The notes under the pieces: model-generated
The model's database searches: none
What the model saw: only the letters and a program-made list of their open reading frames with translations
What the model was told of the DNA's origin: nothing
Program-made: the position numbers and the translations under genes
Part shown: positions 8,601 to 17,036 of the stretch, one piece after another
How positions within the stretch are numbered: the stretch's first letter is position 1
Layout of the letters: the number at the start of each line of letters is the position of its first letter
NCBI RefSeq assembly: GCF_900109925.1
Contig: NZ_FOBW01000001.1
Location: forward strand, 372,001-436,000
Length of the DNA stretch: 64,000 bases
Reading direction: 5' to 3'
Origin: Mesobacillus persicus
GTDB taxonomy: Bacteria; Bacillota; Bacilli; Bacillales; Cytobacillaceae

Positions 8601-9587
8601 CTATTTATCGATATTGATAACGACTTTTCCCCAGGTTTTACGACCACCAAGTAGTTCGAGAGCTTCAGGAACTTGTTCGAACTGAAAGTTTTTGTATAGA
8701 AGTGGTTTGATTTTCCCTTCTTCATACAGCTTCATGATTTCCTCATGTTCCTTAACAACTTTTTCTGGATAGAGTCGGTTAAAATAACCCCAATGAACAC
8801 CGACAACGGAGTAGTTCTTCACTAACACATGGTTGGCTTTTAGACTTGGAATCGTCCCACCGGCGAAACCAATGACTAGGAGTCGGCCGTCAAAGGCGAT
8901 GCATTTCTTAGAACGGTCGAATACGTCACCGCCAACCGAGTCATAAATCACATCTGCTCCTTTTCCGCCTGTTTCTTTTTTTACAACTTCCACAAAGTCT
9001 TCGGTTAAGTAATCAATAACCACATCTGCTCCAAGCTCTTTACAGATTTGAGTCTTTTCACTGCCACCAGCAGTTGCGATGACATAGGCACCTGCTGCTT
9101 TTCCTAATTGAATCGCTGCGGAACCCACTCCACCTGCACCGGCATGGACGAGTAAAACTTCGCCTTTTTGCAGGTTGGCCCGATTAAACAATGCATAATA
9201 TGATGTGTGATAAGTAATAAATAGTGCTGCGGCTTCATCCAAAGGCATGTTTTCGGAAATTGGATAGACTCTGCTTTCATCAACAGAAACATATTGAGCT
9301 AACCCACCGTGTGGTGCAGCTGGCTGAGCCATTACTTTTTGACCAACCTTGTATGCACTGTCTTCGCCACACTTCACGACTACGCCTGAAATTTCAGAAC
9401 CAAACGTAAACGGTAGTGGTGGCTTTTCCTGATATGTCCCTTGGCAGAGTAGAATATCAAAGAAGTTAAGCGCAACCGCTTTCACTTCAATCAGTACCTC
9501 ATTTTCCTTCCATTCAGGCTTTTCTACCTCTTCAATCTTTAAAACGTCTTGTGGCTCCCCAAGTTCTTTCACTTGCCAAACTTTCAT
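8601..9587 (-). CDS. Zinc-free MDR alcohol dehydrogenase / NADPH:quinone oxidoreductase
   Basis: Medium-chain dehydrogenase of the quinone oxidoreductase type: N-terminal GroES-like part with FGSEISGVV, NADPH Rossmann motif HAGAGGVGSAAIQLGKAAGA, and no structural zinc cysteines. Probable soluble NADPH-dependent reductase of quinones or enones. Three closely spaced ATGs follow AAGGAGA; the third, at 9587, has the best spacing (9-10 nt) and gives 329 aa. First gene of the operon with the SDR. Confidence 0.9.
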   Translation of the reverse strand: MKVWQVKELGEPQDVLKIEEVEKPEWKENEVLIEVKAVALNFFDILLCQGTYQEKPPLPFTFGSEISGVVVKCGEDSAYKVGQKVMAQPAAPHGGLAQYVSVDESRVYPISENMPLDEAAALFITYHTSYYALFNRANLQKGEVLLVHAGAGGVGSAAIQLGKAAGAYVIATAGGSEKTQICKELGADVVIDYLTEDFVEVVKKETGGKGADVIYDSVGGDVFDRSKKCIAFDGRLLVIGFAGGTIPSLKANHVLVKNYSVVGVHWGYFNRLYPEKVVKEHEEIMKLYEEGKIKPLLYKNFQFEQVPEALELLGGRKTWGKVVINIDK

Positions 9588-9727
9588 CCCCATCATTCTC
9601 CTTTTCTATGCTGGTTTCTTCATACAAACTCTCCTAAATGAATATGTTCTCTAATAGCCCAGCATTTCCTGCATCATTCGACTAAAAATATGTAATATTC
9701 TAACTAGTATAGTTGGAAATTCATTGG

Positions 9728-9747
9728 AAGGTGCCAGGCACCAACCT
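9728..9747. repeat. GGTGCCAGGCACC palindrome, copy 2
   Basis: Core at 9730-9742, extended to AAGGTGCCAGGCACCAACCTT. This copy lies in a divergent gap rather than beside a stop codon. Confidence 0.8.
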
Positions 9748-9841
9748 TTTTTTGGTAACTTGTAAGGATAAGCTGAGCAACAAAATGGGAAACTATTATT
9801 ACTAGGTAATTCAGTTTGAGTGGATTTAGGGGGATTAGCTC

Positions 9842-10516
9842 ATGAGTCATGAAGGAAAGAAACAGGAGATTCTCGATGCATTTCAGTTCAGGCATGCAAC
9901 GAAAGAATTCGATCCCAACCAGAAAATATCTGATGAGGATTTTGAGTTTATCTTAGAAACGGGGAGACTATCGCCAAGTTCAGTTGGTTATGAACCATGG
10001 AAATTTGTTGTTGTACAGAATATGGAGCTTCGTGAAAAACTCCGTGAAGTTGCATGGGGTGCTCAAGGTCAATTGCCTACAGCAAGCCATTTCGTTCTGA
10101 TTCTTGCAAGGACCATTAAGGATACGAAATATGATACTGAATATGTAAGGAATCAAATGTTAAATGTTAAGCAAATTCCAGCAGAAATTTATGCTCAAAT
10201 GGAAGAACGCTATAAAACCTTCCAAGAGCATGATCTACGGTTACTTGAAAGTGAACAGAGCATGTTTGACTGGGCAAGCAAACAAACGTATATCGCGTTA
10301 GCAAACATGATGACAGCCGCTGCTCAAATCGGGATTGATTCCTGTCCAATCGAAGGGTTTGATTTTGAAAAGGTCCAAAAGGTCTTAACGGAAGAAAACT
10401 TACTTGAAGACGGACATTTAGCCATCTCCGTTATGGTTGCATTTGGGTAACGTGCCCATGAGCCACGCCCAAAAACTAGGAAAGACATGGAAGATATCGT
10501 GCAGTGGATTCATTAA
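9842..10516 (+). pseudogene. Nitroreductase-family NAD(P)H oxidoreductase with in-frame TAA near the C-terminus
   Basis: FMN-dependent nitroreductase (YfkO/NfsB-like): RHATKEFDP and [14 protein letters not shown] near the N-terminus, and [10 protein letters not shown] late. The frame stops at TAA (10448-10450) after VMVAFG. The same frame then continues for 21 codons, RAHEPRPKTRKDMEDIVQW..., to TAA at 10516, which is exactly the expected family tail. A single-base TAC/TAT to TAA change therefore removes the last 22 residues. The RPKTR tail normally helps hold FMN, so the 202-aa product may be weak or inactive. ATG at 9842 follows TAGGGGGATTAGCTC. Confidence 0.85.
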
Positions 10517-10561
10517 AAGTGCCAGGCACCATCCATTTTTCTGGATGGTGCCTGGCACTTT
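10516..10561. repeat. Double GTGCCAGGCAC palindrome (copy 3), long hairpin between convergent genes
   Basis: Two inverted copies form a stem of about 20 bp: AAAGTGCCAGGCACCATCCA pairs with its complement across a short T-rich loop. The left arm touches the TAA of the extended nitroreductase frame. The right arm is 13 nt from the M20 peptidase stop. It could act as a bidirectional terminator, but no T run follows. Confidence 0.85.
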
Positions 10562-10573
10562 ACATCTTCTTCC

Positions 10574-11713
10574 TTATTCTGTTTCCGAAAGTCTTGCAAT
10601 CGTCATCGCTAGCAAGAGAGTTCGCTCTGGTAGGGTGTCGATTTCCATATATTCCTTATCACTGTGAGCGTTTCCTCCAACCGGGCCAAGGCCGTCCACA
10701 GTTGCGACACCGGTGGCAGACGTAAAGGACGCATCACCGCCACCGCCAGTGGCAGTTGCCGAGATTTCCATTCCAATTTCTTCACCGACATCTTTAATAA
10801 TATCGAGTAGAGATTTTGTTTGATCATTGTGTTCCATCGGCGGACGTCCGATTTCTCCCTCTAAAACGACATTTGTCCCCTGCACTTCGGATGTTGCACA
10901 AATTTCTTTAAACCTTTCTTCCAGGTATTCCCCTTGTTCGAGCTCAGAAATCCGGACATCGACATGCGCAATCGCGCTGTCGCAAACCGTGTTAACCGCA
11001 GAACCCCCTTCAATAATCCCAACATTGACACTCATACCTTTTTCATGATCGGTTAAATCATGTAATTGGATAATTTTATAGGCAAGCTCTTCAATCGCAC
11101 TTCGACCTTTTTCAGGTTCAATTCCTGAATGCGCAGCCTTTCCTTCGACCACTATCGTATAACGACCGCCGCCGCGCCTTGCCATTACAAGAGAGCCGTC
11201 CTTTCTTGCCGGCTCCATAACGAGAGCGAATTCTTTCCCAATGGAACGTTCCTCTATCAGCGACCGGGAGGATGGTGAACCAATCTCTTCATCACTGTTT
11301 AAAATAATTTCGACATTTTCAATGCTTTTTGATCCAGCATGGACTAATGCCTGCATCGCATATAAAAGTTCAACCAAGCTCGACTTCATATCGACGACAC
11401 CAGGACCATAAGCTCGATTTCCTTTGATTGTAAAAGGGCGCTCTGCCACCGTTCCTTCAGGAAACACCGTATCCATATGAGCAAGCAGAATAATCTTCGG
11501 AGCAATCGTATTTTTATGACGGATTACTAAATGATTGCCGTATTCCTTCTCTTCTCTCACTTCGACGACAAAACCAAGTTCCTCGTATTTTTTTGTTAAT
11601 ATCGACCCTACAAGGTCGACCCCCTCTTTCATGTAGGAACCACTATCTATATTAACGAGCTGTTCAATTAACTCCAGCATCTCCTCTTGTTTTTGTTCAA
11701 TAAATCTTTCCAT
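10574..11713 (-). CDS. M20-family metallopeptidase (carboxypeptidase G2-like)
   Basis: Zinc-dependent exopeptidase/amidohydrolase: metal site LAHMDTVFPEGT near residue 80, the bridging Asp in GVVDMKSS, the catalytic pair in DEEIGS, and a dimerisation domain with AAHSGIEPEKGRS. The 379-aa length matches glutamate carboxypeptidase-like enzymes. It likely releases acidic C-terminal residues or deacylates N-acyl amino acids in the cytoplasm. ATG at 11713 follows AAGGGATGCGAAGAA. Confidence 0.9.
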   Translation of the reverse strand: MERFIEQKQEEMLELIEQLVNIDSGSYMKEGVDLVGSILTKKYEELGFVVEVREEKEYGNHLVIRHKNTIAPKIILLAHMDTVFPEGTVAERPFTIKGNRAYGPGVVDMKSSLVELLYAMQALVHAGSKSIENVEIILNSDEEIGSPSSRSLIEERSIGKEFALVMEPARKDGSLVMARRGGGRYTIVVEGKAAHSGIEPEKGRSAIEELAYKIIQLHDLTDHEKGMSVNVGIIEGGSAVNTVCDSAIAHVDVRISELEQGEYLEERFKEICATSEVQGTNVVLEGEIGRPPMEHNDQTKSLLDIIKDVGEEIGMEISATATGGGGDASFTSATGVATVDGLGPVGGNAHSDKEYMEIDTLPERTLLLAMTIARLSETE

Positions 11714-11988
11714 TTCTTCGCATCCCTTATATTAAATTGTAAAAGTGAAATCATTTTTTATAAATAGATTCAGTTTTCTATGTAACTACTATAATATTAC
11801 ATCTTATGAAAAAAGTCGTTAGTAATAACGTCCATTAGGCTCCTGAATTGTAAAAGTATAGGAAATTAGATGCCGGTTGAAGGGAACAAGAGTGTTGCCT
11901 AACACGAGTTTAACCGAGCTTTGAATTAAAAAGAGTCCTTCGGTAAAGGGAGTGGATTCCCCCCCTTTTCGATAGGACCTCTAAAAAC

Positions 11989-12435
11989 TTATTGAGTCAT
12001 TGTCAGTAACGCAACGATGGAAAGTATCGGGATAGCAGACATAAGGGCAATCCCAATGAATAACAATGTGTGAACAATTGTTTTTAGTTCTTTTGGTGGT
12101 TCTTCATATCCTAATACCGCTCTGCGAATGTTTAACACTTGAAGTAAAGCGAAACCGAGAACAGCAAGAATTAGGATGATGGGAAACGCGATACTCTGTT
12201 CTTGTGTTGGATCAATAAGCATAAAGCCGTAGACAATCATCAAAATTGGAATCGCCTCAACTAGTGCAACCTTAAAGAAAAATTGCATTTGTTCTTTCTG
12301 TAAAGACTGCATGTTCAAGCTTTTTTCAGATTCAAATTTTTGCTGCACTTTTCCCATGAAATTTTTAAAAGCTGCTAATATACCAAGAACGGCGATGACT
12401 GCAGCCAGAACAAATAACCATGTAGGATTAATCAT
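11989..12435 (-). CDS. Four-helix membrane protein with duplicated F0 subunit c-like hairpins
   Basis: 148 residues with four predicted transmembrane helices. Two segments, KVALVEAIPILMIVYGFML (about 56-75) and LLFIGIALMSAIPILSIVALL (about 122-143), resemble the second helix of ATP-synthase proteolipids; only the first keeps the acidic residue (VEAIPI). ATG at 12435 follows GGGAGGGATTTG. It stands alone, away from any atp operon. Function unknown; a proteolipid-like pore or assembly protein is possible. Confidence 0.6.
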   Translation of the reverse strand: MINPTWLFVLAAVIAVLGILAAFKNFMGKVQQKFESEKSLNMQSLQKEQMQFFFKVALVEAIPILMIVYGFMLIDPTQEQSIAFPIILILAVLGFALLQVLNIRRAVLGYEEPPKELKTIVHTLLFIGIALMSAIPILSIVALLTMTQ

Positions 12436-12554
12436 CAAATCCCTCCCATTCGATAATTATCCAATATTTTCCCCTTTGATGTCAAAAAGTATGATTAGTA
12501 GAGAAACTCACCTTTTGTAGTTGAATATAGTGCAGCACCCTTTCCATAAAAAGT

Positions 12555-12597
12555 AAGGTGCCAGGCACCATCCAGTATTTGGATGGTTTTTTTCGCG
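12555..12597. repeat. GGTGCCAGGCACC palindrome, copy 4, with a terminator-like second arm
   Basis: Core at 12557-12569. CCATCCAgtatttGGATGG is then followed by TTTTTTT, so the truncated second arm resembles an intrinsic terminator on the plus strand, upstream of yjbQ. Confidence 0.75.
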
Positions 12598-12644
12598 TTT
12601 TTTCTTTAGAATGTGGATAGTGCATTTATTGGGAAGGAATGAAG

Positions 12645-13043
12645 ATGATGCTTAAGAAGTTCACTCTGAAGACAAATACGCGTGATCAGATGGTTGAGGT
12701 GACTCATCTAGTTCAAGATTTTGTTCGGGACCAGACCGTTCGTGATGGAGCGGTGATTGTTTATTGTCCGCATACAACCGCTGGCATCACCATTAATGAG
12801 AATGCAGACCCGGATGTGAAGCGTGATATGATTCGTCGCTTTGATGAAGTGTATCCGTGGCACCATGAGCTCGATCAGCATATGGAAGGAAATACAGCAG
12901 CCCATATGAAGGCTAGTACCGTTGGGGCCTCCCAGTATATCATCGTGACAGATGGGCGATTGCTTCTAGGTACTTGGCAAGGAATTTATTTTTGCGAATT
13001 TGACGGGCCACGAACACGTGACTTTTATATCAAGGTTTTATAA
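12645..13043 (+). CDS. YjbQ / UPF0047 family protein
   Basis: Complete 132-aa member of the YjbQ (UPF0047) family, annotated elsewhere as a secondary thiamine-phosphate synthase. The diagnostic [16 protein letters not shown] is at about residues 44-59, with HMKAS and [15 protein letters not shown] later; the His residues coordinate a metal. The ATG at 12645 is chosen because AAGGA lies 6 nt upstream; the ATG at 12639 overlaps the ribosome binding site. Monocistronic, ending near the terminator at 13171. Confidence 0.9.
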   Translation: MMLKKFTLKTNTRDQMVEVTHLVQDFVRDQTVRDGAVIVYCPHTTAGITINENADPDVKRDMIRRFDEVYPWHHELDQHMEGNTAAHMKASTVGASQYIIVTDGRLLLGTWQGIYFCEFDGPRTRDFYIKVL

Positions 13044-13170
13044 CCTGGGCTTTAAAGTAATCAAACCAACAATTAAAGCCACCAAAAAAAAAACAAACCT
13101 CTCACAATTTAAGAAGGCACTGAAATTCCTTCGGCTTTTTGAATAAGTAATCTGATCAATCAAAAATAAC

Positions 13171-13210
13171 GACTCTAAAATTGAAAATCTGATTTTAGAG
13201 TCGTTTTTTA
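13171..13210 (+). terminator. Intrinsic terminator downstream of yjbQ
   Basis: An 11-bp stem GACTCTAAAAT / ATTTTAGAGTC is followed by GTTTTTTAT. Confidence 0.85.
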
Positions 13211-13263
13211 TGTTTCATAAACAAATGGGAAATTCTTTTGTATTTAACCTAAGTATAGGCACT

Positions 13264-13396
13264 GTTGATTGGAGTGGAAGGCGGCGAAGACTCCTGCGGG
13301 AGTACGGGGCAGGGGAGACCCCGCAGGTGCCTAAGGCACCGAGGAGGCTCCCCGGCACGCCCGCGGAAAGCGAAGCCGCCTGGAACGGAAATCAAC
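13264..13396. repeat. 133-bp GC-rich Bacillaceae intergenic repeat
   Basis: Bounded by GTTGATT...AATCAAC inverted ends, with much higher GC than its surroundings. Characteristic blocks are GACTCCTGCGGGAGTA, GGGGAGACCCCGCAGG, GAGGAGGCTCCCCGG and CGCGGAAAGCGAAGC. I recognise near-identical blocks as a dispersed element in many Bacillaceae genomes. It folds into a multi-stem structure because the blocks are mutually complementary. An open frame crossing it (13210-13527) is not a gene. Confidence 0.8.
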
Positions 13397-13478
13397 AACT
13401 TTGTTTTAGCTCATCTCTAATTCAGGGTACTTCTTCAGTGCCCTCCAATTTAATGAGGTTTGTATTTTTACCCTTACA

Positions 13479-14372
13479 CTATCCCTGCTTTTTAACCACT
13501 ACCCCACATTCTTTTTCTAGTGGTTGAATAACAGCTGACATGTCTGAATCACTAAGCCCTTGGTCTGTTGCATTTTGAAAGGCTTGTTCGGCCATTTGCC
13601 CGGTAAAATTCTTCATTCCTGCTTCCATTAATAGCTGATTCGCCAAGCGGACATCCTTATGCACGTATTTTACAGCGCCACCAGGTTCAAATTGACGATC
13701 TAGCACATATTCTTCCATATGCCTACGTAAAATCCGGCTATCTCCATAACTAACTTTTAAAATCTTAAATAGTTGTTCAGAATCCAATCCAAATGCTGCG
13801 CCCGTTACCATCGCCTCAGATGCAGCAAGCGAATGAACCGCAACAAGGTATTGATTGATTAACTTTGCAATGCTTCCCGCCCCGGACGGACCAAGGTATT
13901 CGATATTTTCTCCAAGAGCCTTAAGGATTGGGGAAACGGTCTCAAACGCTTGCTTATCGCCACCAACCATAATCGTTAATGAGCCTTTCTCCGCCCCTTC
14001 TGGTCCACCGCTAACCGGCGCATCTAGGTAAGAAACTTGTTTTGCATTCGCTGTTTCAAACATCCTTTTGCTAGTATCGGCCCCAACGGATGTAAGATCA
14101 ATGCAGATAGTTCCGGGACGAGCATGTTGAATGATTCCAGACGGACCATCATATACTTGGATAACATCTGCTGGCATTGACAAACAGCTACATATAACGT
14201 CACACTCCCTCGAGAGCTCAGGGATGTTCTCTATATGTTGAGCACCTAGCTTTTGTAAGTCTGCCACCTTCGCCTTCGTCCGATTATAGACTTGCACGTC
14301 ATAACCGTTTTGAAGCAATCTTTTTACCATTCGTGAACCCATCACACCGGTTCCAATAAAACCTATTTTCAT
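13479..14372 (-). CDS. Tartronate-semialdehyde / 2-hydroxy-3-oxopropionate reductase
   Basis: Beta-hydroxyacid dehydrogenase of the GlxR/GarR/3-hydroxyisobutyrate dehydrogenase family. NAD(P) motif GFIGTGVMGSRM at the N-terminus, substrate motif DAPVSGGPEGAEKGSL near residue 120, and catalytic Lys in GAGSIAKLINQYL. ATG at 14372 (297 aa) follows GGGGAG and overlaps the isomerase stop in ATGA, so the two are translationally coupled. With hydroxypyruvate isomerase it would convert hydroxypyruvate via tartronate semialdehyde to glycerate. Confidence 0.9.
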   Translation of the reverse strand: MKIGFIGTGVMGSRMVKRLLQNGYDVQVYNRTKAKVADLQKLGAQHIENIPELSRECDVICSCLSMPADVIQVYDGPSGIIQHARPGTICIDLTSVGADTSKRMFETANAKQVSYLDAPVSGGPEGAEKGSLTIMVGGDKQAFETVSPILKALGENIEYLGPSGAGSIAKLINQYLVAVHSLAASEAMVTGAAFGLDSEQLFKILKVSYGDSRILRRHMEEYVLDRQFEPGGAVKYVHKDVRLANQLLMEAGMKNFTGQMAEQAFQNATDQGLSDSDMSAVIQPLEKECGVVVKKQG

Positions 14373-15157
14373 ATCCACTCGCTCCCCTTTTTCATTGTTG
14401 TTAACCATTCAAAGCTATCTTCGCTTCTTCCTTTTGGAGTATATTCCAAGCCAATATAGCCCTTATATGTATTTTTCAAATGCCCAAAGACTTGTTGATA
14501 GTCGATTTCCCCTGTACCTGGCTCATGTCGAGATGGAGTATCGGCAATTTGCACATGCCCGATGATGTCGGTATATTGATCATATAATGAAAGTGAATTC
14601 CCATGAATTCTTTCAATATGGTAAAAATCAAATTGAAGCGCTACATTTGGTAGATTCACTTCTTTAATAATTCCTGCTGCTTGGTGAAGGTTGTTTAAAA
14701 AATAATCAGGCATGTTATAAGGATTAATCGGTTCAATCAATAATGTTAAGTCATACTTTGCCAACTCAGAGCCCGCATAATAGAGGTTGCTTACGTAAAC
14801 CTCCTTCGCATGTTCCCGGTTGGCTTCTGAAACAATCCCTGCCATGCAATGAATTCTCGGAACATTTAACGCAGTAGCATACTTGATTCCCTGTCTCACT
14901 GATTTCTTAAAAGCATCTACTCGTGACGGATCTGTTGCGAGTCCGCGATCTCCCTGCTCCCAATCCCCAGGGGGCAAATTCAATAGCACCATAGATAGTT
15001 GATTTCGCTCCATTTCCTGGACAATCTCTTTTGTTGTATGGGCATAGGGAAATTGACATTCAACAGAGGAAAAACCTGATTCTCGGGCTTTTTTAAAACG
15101 TTCAATAAAAGGCACTTCAAGAAAGACCGTTGAAAGATTAACAACAAGTTTGTTCAT
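14369..15157 (-). CDS. Hydroxypyruvate isomerase (Hyi family)
   Basis: TIM-barrel sugar-isomerase fold interconverting hydroxypyruvate and tartronate semialdehyde. Signature GHVQIADTPSRHEPGTGEI is near residues 203-221, with EPINPYNMPDYFL and FDFYH supplying metal ligands. 262 aa, the usual family size. The ATG at 15157 is preferred to the upstream TTG because AGGAGG lies 9 nt before it. First gene of a two-gene operon; no glyoxylate carboligase gene is nearby. Confidence 0.9.
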   Translation of the reverse strand: MNKLVVNLSTVFLEVPFIERFKKARESGFSSVECQFPYAHTTKEIVQEMERNQLSMVLLNLPPGDWEQGDRGLATDPSRVDAFKKSVRQGIKYATALNVPRIHCMAGIVSEANREHAKEVYVSNLYYAGSELAKYDLTLLIEPINPYNMPDYFLNNLHQAAGIIKEVNLPNVALQFDFYHIERIHGNSLSLYDQYTDIIGHVQIADTPSRHEPGTGEIDYQQVFGHLKNTYKGYIGLEYTPKGRSEDSFEWLTTMKKGSEWI

Positions 15158-15433
15158 TGGAACCAACCTCCTCTTGAGTAAGAAATCCGTTCTAAAAAAA
15201 TTCGACTATAATTTCGCATTTCCTGTTAAAAAATACATTTTTGGCTATAAATTATGCATTTCTTTTATGAGGGTATTAGAATTTGAAACGGATACAACAA
15301 ATAATTATTTTTAAAATTAAAAATATTGTATAATAAATAGCTTAGTTGATTTTTAGCCGTTTGCCTAGTTGTGAGGTCTTCTAAGTGTGGGACGAATAAG
15401 AATCCTAACCATCAATCAAAGGGGGAAAATGAA

Positions 15434-15904
15434 TTGGACGCTGTTTTTAAAGTAGAAGAAGGAGTTTTTAATTACCGTGTTGCCGGTGTACTTATTGAAA
15501 ATGACCATATTCTATTACATAAGCAAGTAAATGATACACATTGGGCACTACCGGGTGGCCGAGTGCAGATTTTAGAGGATTCAGCAACTGCAGTAAAGAG
15601 AGAAATTCACGAGGAGCTGGGTCTAAGCGTGCAAGTGCAAAACCTACTTTGGGTGACGGAGAACTTTTTCACTTACAATCACAATCAATATCATGAAATC
15701 GGTTTCTATTACCAGCTTTTGTCCCAACCGGAAGCAATGAAAGACCAAGAGAGCTTCTTTGGGCTTGAAGGAGAGCGACTTCTATATCAATGGGTTCCCT
15801 TGCATGATCTTGAACAGATTGAATTGCACCCAACATTTTTAAAAACTGCATTACAGAAAATCCCTGCAAGTCCTGAACATATTGTCATCAAGAATCAGGA
15901 GTAA
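15434..15904 (+). CDS. Nudix hydrolase
   Basis: 156-aa pyrophosphohydrolase with a full Nudix box, GRVQILEDSATAVKREIHEELG, in the sequence from about residue 47. It hydrolyses a nucleoside diphosphate linked to another moiety; the substrate is not predictable. The start is TTG at 15434, 8 nt after AAAGGGGG. The longer open frame upstream lacks a ribosome binding site. Ends just before a GAGG...CCTC hairpin with a T run (about 15912-15952). Confidence 0.88.
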   Translation: MDAVFKVEEGVFNYRVAGVLIENDHILLHKQVNDTHWALPGGRVQILEDSATAVKREIHEELGLSVQVQNLLWVTENFFTYNHNQYHEIGFYYQLLSQPEAMKDQESFFGLEGERLLYQWVPLHDLEQIELHPTFLKTALQKIPASPEHIVIKNQE

Positions 15905-15994
15905 AAACGCGAAAAGAGGAGGCTCGAATCAATCGGTGCCACCTCTTTTTTTCTCGTTTATTAATGATTTCGAATTGATTTTCTTCGCTTCAAA

Positions 15995-16909
15995 CTAGGC
16001 GAAATCATATGTGACCCCTGTCATCTCCTCAGAAATATTCCAGAGTTTTCTCATCGTTTGTTCGTCATTAGCAGCAGGATCAGGTGTTTCCAGTGCCGGG
16101 TAGCCCTTCATGCGGCCCCTGCCATCTGGACCTATGTATTCGCCACCTTTAAGGGACGGTTCTGTTGCCGCATAAATCGTTGGGAGTGCACCCATTTCTG
16201 CAGGCTGAAGAAAACGGTTCATTAAACCTCTAACCAGTTTAGGGGCGTCCTTTTTGCCGAATTTAAATAGATTCGTAGAGGATATCCCTGGGTGGCACGC
16301 CAGGCTAATCGTCTGGATATCATGCTCTTTTAAGCGCTTATCCAATTCTTTGGCAAATAAAAGATTAGCAAGCTTACTTTGACCATAAAATTTCATTCCT
16401 TTATAGCCTTTTGATCCATCTAAGTTGTCAAAATAAATGCCTGCTCTACGATGCGCAAGACTGCTGAGCGTAACGACACGAGAATTGCTAGTATTTTTAA
16501 GCAATGGTAAAAGCTGACCAGTTAACGCGAAATGTCCGAGATGATTGCTTCCGAACTGGAGCTCAAAACCATCCTTTGTTTTACCATAAGGAGGAGTCAT
16601 CACACCTGCATTATTGATGAGAAGGTCGAGAGAGTCAAATTGAGTTTCGTATGTTTTAGCGAAGATACGAATACTTTCTAGGTCAGCGAGATCAAGCTTC
16701 ATTACCTCAACTTCAGCCTGTGGATGCTTAGTTATAATTGTATCTCTTGCTACTTTTCCTTTTTCTTCATTGCGAACAGCCATGATTACCCGAGACCCAT
16801 TTTGCGCAAAAAACTTAGCTGCTTCTAATCCAATTCCACTATTTGCTCCAGTGATAACTGTCGTCTTTCCTGATAAAAGATCCTTTTCCAAATCCGCACC
16901 GCCATTCAT
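15995..16909 (-). CDS. SDR-family oxidoreductase (retinol dehydrogenase-like)
   Basis: Short-chain dehydrogenase, 304 aa: cofactor motif TGANSGIGLEA, NNAGVMTPPY, catalytic Ser in LSSLAHRRAG, and YGQSK. This is the atypical SDR branch often labelled oxidoreductase/WW-domain-type. ATG at 16909 follows AGGGATGAATTG. The open frame extends 46 codons upstream, but that part is translated from palindrome copy 5 and is not coding. Confidence 0.9.
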   Translation of the reverse strand: MNGGADLEKDLLSGKTTVITGANSGIGLEAAKFFAQNGSRVIMAVRNEEKGKVARDTIITKHPQAEVEVMKLDLADLESIRIFAKTYETQFDSLDLLINNAGVMTPPYGKTKDGFELQFGSNHLGHFALTGQLLPLLKNTSNSRVVTLSSLAHRRAGIYFDNLDGSKGYKGMKFYGQSKLANLLFAKELDKRLKEHDIQTISLACHPGISSTNLFKFGKKDAPKLVRGLMNRFLQPAEMGALPTIYAATEPSLKGGEYIGPDGRGRMKGYPALETPDPAANDEQTMRKLWNISEEMTGVTYDFA

Positions 16910-16994
16910 CAATTCATCCCTGAAAATAAAGGGCTTCCTCCTAAAGATATCACGACACCGCGATGAAGGACAATCTAGAGCAATCTGTAAAAAA

Positions 16995-17021
16995 ACTGGA
17001 TGGTGCCAGGCACCATCCAGT
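16995..17021. repeat. GGTGCCAGGCACC palindrome, copy 5 (perfect)
   Basis: ACTGGATGGTGCC-A-GGCACCATCCAGT forms perfect 13-nt arms around one central base. It lies 16 nt beyond the anti-sigma stop codon. Confidence 0.9.
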
Positions 17022-17036
17022 TCTTTACCATCCCCT

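Noticed and set aside
10448-10450. Recoded codon in the nitroreductase
   Set aside because: The codon is TAA, not TGA, and the normal residue there is tyrosine, so a nonsense mutation is simpler.
13210-13527. Open frame of 105 codons across the GC-rich repeat
   Set aside because: It is translated from the non-coding 133-bp repeat, overlaps the convergent reductase gene, and lacks a supported start.
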